Source of the DNA: Carya illinoinensis
Taxonomy: Eukaryota > Streptophyta > Magnoliopsida > Fagales > Juglandaceae
Direction of reading: 5' to 3'
DNA length: 64,000 nucleotides
Assembly: GCF_018687715.1 (NCBI RefSeq)
Contig: NC_056765.1
Coordinates: forward strand, 8,172,501-8,236,500
In this document: one piece after another, positions 56,695 to 64,000 of the stretch
Layout: each line of letters starts with the position of its first letter
Position numbering within the stretch: the stretch's first letter is position 1
The notes under the pieces: generated by a model
Seen by the model: the letters and a program-made list of their open reading frames with translations, nothing else
Databases searched by the model: none
Told to the model about the DNA's origin: nothing
Position numbers and translations under genes: made by a program

Positions 56695-59297
56695 ATGGCC
56701 TCCTCTTCCGGGAGCTTGGACACCTCGGCTAACTCCCAAAAATCAAGCTTTACTTTCTCGACGACCAACCACTACCCGTTCATGAACACCTCCTTCTCCG
56801 ACCTCCTTGCCTCGTCCTACTATGATGAGAACCAAAACAACAATACCGCAGGTGCAGAGAATAATAAGCATCGTGGGCTGTCTGATCGGATAGCCGAGAG
56901 AACTGGGTCGGGTGTTCCAAAGTTCAAGTCGATTCCACCTCCCTCGCTGCCCATTTCTCCACCTTCTGTGTCTCCCTCTTCCTATTTCGCTATCCCTGCT
57001 GGTTTGAGCCCAGCTGAGCTCTTGGACTCCCCTGTTCTTCTCAACTCTTATAACGTAAGTGTAATGGAAGAAAGTTTCTCTTTTTGTTTTCTGTCGTAAA
57101 ATTGTGTTTGGCTGTTGAGAAAATTGAGGTATTATGTTTGGAGGCCGAGCTTTTATGCTGTTTGGTTCTGAGGAAAAACAAAAGAAGGAAATGAGGGAAT
57201 ATCTCAACTCAACTCAGACAAATTATTGTGTCTGACTCAGTTGACTTTGAGATTTTCTTCATTTTCTTAGGAACCAAAACACTTTGAAAAAATAATTCAT
57301 GTTTATTAGCAATCAGTATTATTTGTTTCAAACTTCCGTTTTCAGTTTGCTTTGATATATGCTCCTAAATTAGCAGATGGGCTTGTTCGTGCCCGTCTAT
57401 CTGATTGAATTTTGTCATTCTTTTATAATTTTGTTGTTATAATTGTTATATGTGTTTTTCTCTTTTCTTCTTCTGTATACAGACTCTGCCATCTCCAACT
57501 ACTGGAACATTCCCAGCTCAGGCCTTCGATTGGAAGAGCAATTTTGGCAACAACCAGCAGAATGTTAAGAAGGAAGACAATAACTACGATTTCTCTTTCC
57601 AAACCCAACAAAGGCCTCCATTGTCATCATCAATGACAAATTTTCAGTCCTCAAATACCGCAATTCAAACTGTATACAACAAATTTCATCATAACATGTC
57701 CAGGTTTCTTATTTTCTTCGCTTTGGTCTTAAATTAACAATCTTTTTATTTGTCCGAAAAAACTTTTACAGGCACAGCAGCAAGCATGGAGTTTCCAGGA
57801 TATCTCCAAGCAGGCTGATTTTTCCTCAGGGAAGAAGAGTACAGTAAAACACGAATTCGGTTCTATGCAGAGTAGCCAGAGCTACTCCCCTGAGATTGCC
57901 ACCATACAAACCAACAACACTCAGAGCAACAACAACGGGGGGTTCCAATCAGATTATGGCAGCTGCCACCAGCAGGCTCAGTCTCTCAGCAGAAAGTCTG
58001 GTGACGGATACAATTGGAGAAAATATGGACAAAAGCAAGTTAAAGGAAGCGAAAATCCAAGAAGTTATTACAAGTGCACGTATCCCAATTGTCCAACAAA
58101 GAAGAAAGTTGAGATGTCCTTAGACGGGCAGATTACTGAGATAGTGTACAAGGGGAGTCATAACCATCCCAAGCCTCAGTCTACCAGGAGATCATCATCA
58201 GCAGCAGCTTCTTCTCATTCAATTCAGGCTTCTAATTCTGCCCCCACTGAAATTCCTGATCGGTCATTTGCCACACATGGTAACGGACACATGGATTCGG
58301 TCGGGACCCCGGAGAACTCTTCAATATCCATGGGAGATGAGGATTTTGATCAGAATTCTCAGAAGTGTAAGTCCGGAGGAGATGACTATGATGAAGAGGA
58401 GCCTAATGCCAAAAGATGGTTAGCGTTATAGCCTAGTTTGTGTGAAAGTATTTTCTTGTGTTTAGGTTCGTTTGGTGGGTTAATCTTGTTTGTTTTTTGG
58501 GTTAATTTTGCAGGAAACAAGAGGGTGAAAATGAAGGTCTTTCGGCATCTGGGAGCAGAACAGTGAGAGAACCTAGAGTAGTAGTGCAGACAACTAGTGA
58601 TATAGATATTCTAGACGATGGATACAGATGGAGGAAATATGGGCAGAAAGTGGTCAAGGGAAACCCAAATCCTAGGTAACCCTTATTTTTCATTTACTCT
58701 CAATACTTTGTCAAACTCCTGGAAAAGAAGTGTTTTGCATTCAAAGTTCTATTGCTGGAATCCCTAGCTCTAAGCAGCACTTGCAACCTCAAAGTCTTGG
58801 TCTTGCTTTGCTTAGCATTAGATATCATCTACTTGGCCTTTAATTACTTTTGGAGTGTTTCAAATCTTCTGATCTACTTTTGTATGAATGGTAGGAGCTA
58901 CTACAAGTGCACACACCCAGACTGTCCGGTGAGAAAGCATGTTGAGCGAGCCTCTCATGATCTAAGGGCAGTGATCACAACCTATGAGGGAAAGCACAAC
59001 CATGATGTTCCCGCAGCCCGTGGCAGTGGCAGCCACTCTAATAGGCCTTTGCCAAGCAACAGCAACAACAATAACAACATTGAAGCCACCGCAGCATTTA
59101 GGCCGAGACTTCCAACATCCGAGGGGCAAGCACCCTTCACCCTGGAGATGTTGCAGAGCCCGGGGAGTCTCGGATTCTCGGGATATGAAAATGCAATCGA
59201 TTCGTACATGAACCAGTCTCAAGACACAGACAATGTGTATTCAAGAGCCAAAGAAGAACCAAGGGATGACCAGTTCTTCGAATCATTGCTTGCATAG
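56695..59297 (+). CDS. WRKY33-like: Group I WRKY transcription factor, WRKY33-like, five exons
   Basis: This is a nuclear DNA-binding factor expected to recognise W-boxes, and WRKY33-type members act in defence against necrotrophs. Exons are 56695-57054, 57483-57671, 57772-58418, 58514-58675 and 58895-59297, 586 residues in all. The N-terminal part has proline-directed serines ([22 protein letters not shown]), which in WRKY33 are MAP-kinase targets. WRKYGQK occurs at about residues 265-271 and 438-444. Each is followed by a C-X4-C then H-X-H zinc site (CTYPNCP...HNH and CTHPDCP...HNH). The conserved intron after the PR of the second domain is present, splitting an arginine codon. The C-terminus ends [10 protein letters not shown]. 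The gene looks complete. Orthology to a single WRKY33 gene is inferred from motifs. Confidence 0.93.
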
Positions 59298-60644
59298 TTG
59301 TGCAAGGGTTGGACTTTGAAGGAGTAGGATCAAAACAATAAAAATGAAGCACAGGTTCCTTAATTGATTGCAATTTTTTTGTTTGTTTGTTTGTTTTTGT
59401 TGGTGTATATTCCCACAGGGATATTGGTTTTGTACATCCAAAAAATGTATGTTATATAGACAAGATTCCCAACTCTATTCTTTGATTGTTTGGAGGGGCC
59501 TCTGTTGGCTAGAAAACTTGATAGCCTGAAAAATCACTTTTTGTATCTCTTCTCATTCATTCCTAGTAAAGCAAAGAAAGTTGGAGTTCATGTTGCTGAG
59601 GCCATGGATGAATCAAACGTGGCTGTTGTTTTATTGTTTGTTTACCCCTGAAAAAAATAAAAAAACCTTATAAAACTGTTGGGAGGCCATGGATGTTTGA
59701 TATTTTAGAGGTTGGATTTGTCATTGTACTTGGGATCTGAATGGTCAAAGATGTGCAGCTAACCAGTAGTGCTCTGCTGGCAAATTGGTTGGTTTTGGTG
59801 GCTTTAGGGGCGGCGGGATGGACCTTTGGGGTTGGTGGGCCATCTTTATCCTTTGTTGGTGAAATTACTGTACTAACCTTCGTCTGCATTCACAGTACAG
59901 GCAATTGATGATTCGTAGTTCAAATAATAATGATAAGAATGAGACGTTTACTTGTTGGTCAAGCTGCATATTCTTTTTCTCCAAAAAAACCACCCACCCA
60001 CAGCCACAGGAATGTATTTATTGAAAATAAATTTATAAATTAATATTATTTAATATGTTTTATTATATTATAAAATAGATTAATATATAAATTTATTTTT
60101 ATAAAATCTGTTATGATGGAACATATTTCTTACACGTTATTTGTTCTTTTATGTCCTCTATTGAGTTCTCTTTTGGGAAGTTTAGCTCCAAAATATACAT
60201 TTATATGACTTCATCTTCTACTCCTACTTAGGGCTGTATGTGGATGATAAGATGATCTCAAATTATTTGAGTTATTTTATAAATAATAATATTTTATAAA
60301 TTTTATTAAAATATATTAAAATATAAATAAATTAAAATATGTATTTAGATATATAAAAAATAGATTGATATGAGTTTAGTTTTTAAATAATGTTAAATAT
60401 AACTCTGACCTATGCAAGCTTATCCTTTTAAAAAGAATAAAGTTTTTCATTATAAATTAATTTATTTTATGAATTTTATGTTTATTATTTTTCTAAAAAC
60501 TAAATACGTAATACTTGCATATTTTATAACTGTAAATATTTGATGAGTTAAACTTGCTTTGGCAACCAAACACAGCCTAATTCTCATTTCACCGTCCGAA
60601 CTTATTCCCAAATCCCACCCTCTAAGTTTTAGAGTTTTACAATA

Positions 60645-60800
60645 TATAAATACAGTCACGTATTAATCTATATATCAATATTGATCTATTCATATTTAAA
60701 ATTTAAATTAATACTATTTTTAATAAAATTTATTTTTTAATCAATTATATTATATTGATATACAAATTAATACATAATTATATTTATAATTATATTTTTT
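60645..60800. repeat. Palindromic MITE-like element, family B copy 3
   Basis: CACGTATTAATCTATATATC, TTTAAAATTTAAATTAATAC and, at the right, AATTAATACATAATTATATT repeat the plan of the elements at 7143-7286 and 53627-53744. Borders are approximate. Confidence 0.5.
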
Positions 60801-60949
60801 CAAGTGCTAATCACTTTAGCTTGTGCTTGGTAATCATATTCTTTTTGTCCTTTACCTGCCGATGCCTTCATGCCAACGTGCCCACTTCTTTCGAACTAAT
60901 CCTGCCCGTTCGATTCGCTTACTTCGTCACGGTCAAATGTGGATCATGC

Positions 60950-60991
60950 GACTTTGGCGACTTCGGCGACTTCGGCGACTTCGGCGACTTC
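60950..60991. repeat. Nine-base tandem repeat GACTTCGGC
   Basis: There are about 4.5 units of GACTTCGGC, the first and last slightly changed. In one frame they encode a DFG tripeptide repeat, but the open frame around it is not otherwise gene-like. Confidence 0.85.
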
Positions 60992-61867
60992 TGGTTCAAA
61001 CTCCGACGAAGCAGAACCACGGCGGCGGCTCATGTTCGTCCACCTGCCTACGTCCGGTGCCCAAGTGTTATCTGTGGAAGACGGCGTCGGATTAGCTTAC
61101 TCCTCCATCTTCTAAGATTTCATCTTTGATGGTTTTCTCTCCCATTTCAAAGCTTTCTGCGCTGGAACCCTATCCACGGAGTCTGTTATTAGAGTTTGTT
61201 AGCTTGAATGTAGTTGCATTCGAGATGTTGCTCAATCAAATCCTTTTGTTGCAAATGCAGGTCTCTGCTACAACACTCAAATGCTATTACATGAGTACAG
61301 AGCATCATCTCCTCAACTCAGCCATTAAATTCAGCTTACTTCAATTCTGGCTATTGGATAAAAATTGAAATCCATTCATAGCCTTGTTTTGTTTGAAGAA
61401 TTTGAATTTAGATACACTGGAATATGCATGGAGATAGGGAACCATGTATGCGCTCCGTTGTCATGAGAAAGCAAGTTGCAGATCCATTTTCAGTAATTAA
61501 AATTATAAACGAGCAGAATTTTACTCTAGTCTGCAGAAAGGTCTTCAAATTTCCAGGTTTCTATTTTCAAATGAAGAATTGAAGTTGGAAACAATATGGT
61601 GACTTCAGGAGGTTCATTGTGTCTTTGGAGCTGGACAAAGAAAGCTTTTTTTTTTTTTCCATCTCTCTACTCCCTAATTTTAGACAATATGAATACATAA
61701 TCTGAGAATTCTACAGGATCTTTGAATGTTATGAGATTTCTCTGGTAAACGAAAATATCTACCTATTCCGGGAAGCTTATCTGGTGAGAGTCAGAGGAAG
61801 TGAAGAGAATGCTCAGATTGATGGATTGGAGGGCTGCAGAAGCAGTGGACGTATAAAAGGGGTTTAA

Positions 61868-62104
61868 GTGGGACTAGCTGAAGAGAATGCGGAGAACATT
61901 ATGAGTGCAATTGCAGTTGATGAGGTGAAAATCGGGTGTGACTGTCGTTTCTTTCCTGGTTTTTATCTTCTCATGAACCCTGGCGTTACTAAAAACCAAA
62001 TTCCTAAGGAGTATGTTCATGAAGGATTATTAGGCAGGTCTGTTATGGGAAAAACAGCTTTTACCATGGTTGATGCAAAAGATGGTTACCTGGATTATAA
62101 TTAG
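61868..62104 (+). CDS. Unidentified 78-codon frame, possibly an exon relic
   Basis: The frame starts MGLAEENAENIMSAIAVDEV and includes CDCRFFPGFYLLMNPGVTKN and LLGRSVMGKTAFTMVDAKDG. The composition looks like real protein, unlike the surrounding AT-rich sequence, but I do not know the family. Sequence upstream (61400-61860) contains stops in this frame. It may be a fragment of a decayed gene, and no function is assigned. Confidence 0.25.
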   Translation: MGLAEENAENIMSAIAVDEVKIGCDCRFFPGFYLLMNPGVTKNQIPKEYVHEGLLGRSVMGKTAFTMVDAKDGYLDYN

Positions 62105-62175
62105 TTGATAAAAGAAAAATGTGAAATTAATGATTTAATTGGTATTTTAACATTGTCTATAGACAGTTACGATGG

Positions 62176-62176
<1 letters not shown>

Positions 62177-62218
<42 letters not shown>
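62177..62218. repeat. CT microsatellite
   Basis: A run of about 20 CT units lies 480 bases before the CHX start codon. A second run is at 62499-62538. Both may lie in the promoter or leader of the CHX gene. Confidence 0.85.
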
Positions 62219-62219
<1 letters not shown>

Positions 62220-62498
62220 TTTTCTTTTTATTTTGTTGTTGTCATCTTTTCTATATTTAGCTATAGCAAGGACATAACTAAATCCGTGGCCTAAAAAAGG
62301 AAAAGAAAGTTAGGAAAATGCCTAAACGATTGAGCAGTTGCTCAATGACAAACCATCCCCCCATATACCTGCACCACACCGCATGCATGCAGTCTGGACA
62401 CTTGAATCGTGGATAAACAGACATCCCCGAATCTCTTTGGTCAAAGGTCCCAACGTACGAAGAGGAACCAGTAACGCTTTTTCCCATTTGTTGTTGCT

Positions 62499-62538
<40 letters not shown>
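62499..62538. repeat. CT microsatellite near the CHX gene
   Basis: About 20 CT units end roughly 160 bases before the proposed CHX start codon. It follows TTGTTGTTGCTGC and is followed by CT-rich sequence to 62630, which suggests a pyrimidine-rich 5' leader. Confidence 0.85.
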
Positions 62539-62541
<3 letters not shown>

Positions 62542-62696
62542 CATCCGTCTCTCACCTCTCCCACATGCATGGGTTCCCTGCACTGCTCCTATTCTTTCTT
62601 TTCCTCTTTGTTTCTCTCTTTCCCTCCCTAAAGATTTAGCCTTCCAACATTAACAAAACGCTTGATCTCTGATCCATTCTTTTTGTTCTATTTTCT

Positions 62697-64000
62697 ATGA
62701 ATAAAACGTTATCACATGCTGCTTCACCCCTTCAAATGGGCACAGACAAGCTGGTTCATGCAGAGGCAATTAGGGTGGGGGGGCAAGGGAAAGTAGGTGT
62801 CCCCTACATATGCAATACAATGGGTCAGATAAACTCAAGGGGTCTATGGTATGGAGACAACCCTCTTGATTTCCATGTCCCTCTCTTGCTTTTGCAGCTC
62901 TCCCTCATCTCCATCTTCTACCGAACACTTTACTTCCTTCTCAAGCCCTTTGGCCAACCCTCTATTGTTTCTCAGATTATTGTAAGCTTCACTTCTTGTT
63001 AAGATTAATATCTTTTTTTAATATATTTAATTTTCTTAATTAAGGCATGCATTGTACATACAATTTGTTGTGATGATCGTGGATGCCCCAAAGAATTTAT
63101 CATTAGTGAAACTGCAGGGAAAAAAAGTTGTATTATTTGTTAATAAATGGTTAAAAACTTAAAACAATGGAAGGACCTGACTTTTGCTGACTGCTTCTAT
63201 TTTGGAGCTGTTAGCTCTAAGTTCTAACCCGCATGCTAAATGATATTATGAGAGCGAAACCAATATTTATGAGTAATGAGCTTGTTTTGAAATTGTGTAT
63301 CTATGAAAACAGAATTAGTATATTGCAAATTCTGAAATGTACTTGGCATTTCTTATTTGTATTGAAATTGCACTTTGTCTTTTTTTACATTAGGGAAAGA
63401 AAAATCTGTTAGAAAACTAATTACTTTATTGGAAGGAATGGTCGACCAGTATAATGGAGGAATGGCTTCAAGACATATTATAAGCAAAGGTTTAAACCAA
63501 GAATTATGTTGTAGGTTGCCTTTAATTTCATTTTCTTCCTAAGCCTAAGAAGTACATTATTGATCATAAAGAAAAGCTCCTCCATGACATTCATAATGTA
63601 CCCCTAGCTTTAAGCTACTTGAGAAATCCATTAATTGAGTTGTCATCGAATCCAGTCGCTGGCAACACACGACTATCTAGAAAGTTTAATTAAATGGTTG
63701 CTTATATTTGAGGATGTGCTGTAATAGTTCTAATGTTATTGATTCTATACATATTCTGATCTTGCCTATATGTTTAATCATTGATGTTCATCAGAGTGGT
63801 GTCATATTAGGTCCTTCAGTTCTTGGGCGCAGTGCAGAATTTGCAGCCAACGTTTTCCCAACTAAAGGGAACACTTTACTTGAGACCTTTGCAATTTTTG
63901 GTTTCATGCTTTTTATCTTCCTAATTGGAGTGAAGATGGACCCAACTATCATTTTAAAATCAGGTAAAAGGGCAGTGGCAATAGGACTTTTAGGCTTCTT
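62697..64000 (+). CDS. CHX-type cation/H+ exchanger, 5' part only
   Basis: Plant CHX proteins (monovalent cation:proton antiporter 2 family) exchange K+ or Na+ for H+ in endomembranes or plasma membrane. Exon 1 is 62697-62981 (95 codons). Exon 2 starts at 63795 and is still open at the window edge. Exon 1 ends in a first membrane segment, DFHVPLLLLQLSLISIFYRT then LLKPFGQPSIVSQII. Exon 2 begins SGVILGPSVLGRSAEFA, the family's second conserved block, then a hydrophobic LETFAIFGFMLFIFLIGVKM. The start is the first ATG of the frame, and a downstream ATG at residue 14 (62736) is an alternative. Most of the transporter lies beyond 64000. Confidence 0.85.

Larger units (their letters stand above)
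59298..62696. other. Intergenic DNA between WRKY and CHX genes
   Basis: The first 300 bases are probably the WRKY 3' untranslated region. The rest has no gene I can support. It includes a palindromic MITE-like unit (about 60645-60800), a 9-base tandem repeat (60950-60991), an unexplained frame (61868-62104) and two CT microsatellites. A GC-richer patch lies at 60850-61130 with no recognised product. Confidence 0.45.

Noticed and set aside
56503..56768. Minus-strand arginine/glutamate-repeat frames
   Set aside because: They are translations of the CT microsatellite in the WRKY leader.
60755..61129. 124-codon frame with a hydrophobic stretch and DFG repeats
   Set aside because: It starts inside a MITE-like AT-rich unit, and its repeat comes from a 9-base tandem array. 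There is no homology I recognise.
36783..63990. A functional cluster linking the LOR, mS29, WRKY and CHX genes
   Set aside because: LOR and WRKY genes can both relate to defence, but they are 17 kb apart with unrelated genes and repeats between. Nothing in the sequence ties them together.
1..64000. CRISPR arrays, bacterial operons, riboswitches, organelle DNA
   Set aside because: No spaced short repeats, ribosome-binding sites, polycistronic layout or organelle gene sequence was seen. The window is plant nuclear DNA.

Overview
This window is nuclear DNA from a flowering plant, most likely a woody eudicot. The genes carry many GT-AG introns in an AT-rich background. The protein families are plant ones: a two-domain WRKY factor, a nodulin-like MFS carrier, a LURP-one-related protein, a CHX antiporter, a PPR-DYW pseudogene and a FAR1/FHY3 pseudogene. 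Much of the rest is Ty1-copia elements and MITEs. The repeated GAGATGAG-type MITE makes me think of Fagales (walnut, hickory or oak relatives), but that is an inference and was not tested.

Layout: (1) 546-4807 (+) is a TruA-type tRNA pseudouridine synthase with an apparent one-base frameshift. (2) 7800-9778 (-) is a two-exon nodulin-like MFS transporter. (3) 10-36 kb is a repeat-dominated block. It holds a TSD-flanked retroposon (12609-13884), a broken Tnt1-like copia element (14619-20536) that contains two host-gene fragments and Helitron-like ends, and a nearly complete 4.66-kb copia element (20555-25219). It continues with a DYW-type PPR pseudogene (26110-28211) carrying a copia remnant, and a FAR1-like pseudogene (about 28530-34110) split by nested insertions. 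(4) 36783-39716 (+) is a LURP-one-related gene with a complete TRIM in intron 2. (5) 40956-44877 (-) is a seven-exon gene for mitochondrial ribosomal protein mS29/DAP3, with one GC-AG intron and a recent SINE in that same intron. (6) 45694-50990 (+) is an old copia element that itself carries two MITEs. (7) 56695-59297 (+) is a WRKY33-like factor. (8) From 62697 (+) a CHX-type cation/H+ exchanger runs off the window.

The six living genes are unrelated single genes with their own flanks, and I see no operon-like or biosynthetic cluster. I found no new cellular system. The most informative content is how the repeats are layered. In several places the target-site duplications, LTR ends and reading frames let the order of events be read from the sequence: the FAR1 block, the Tnt1/Helitron-like block, the TRIM, the SINE and a MULE-type MITE inside an LTR. 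Exon limits were set by hand from splice consensus and reading frame, without transcript evidence.
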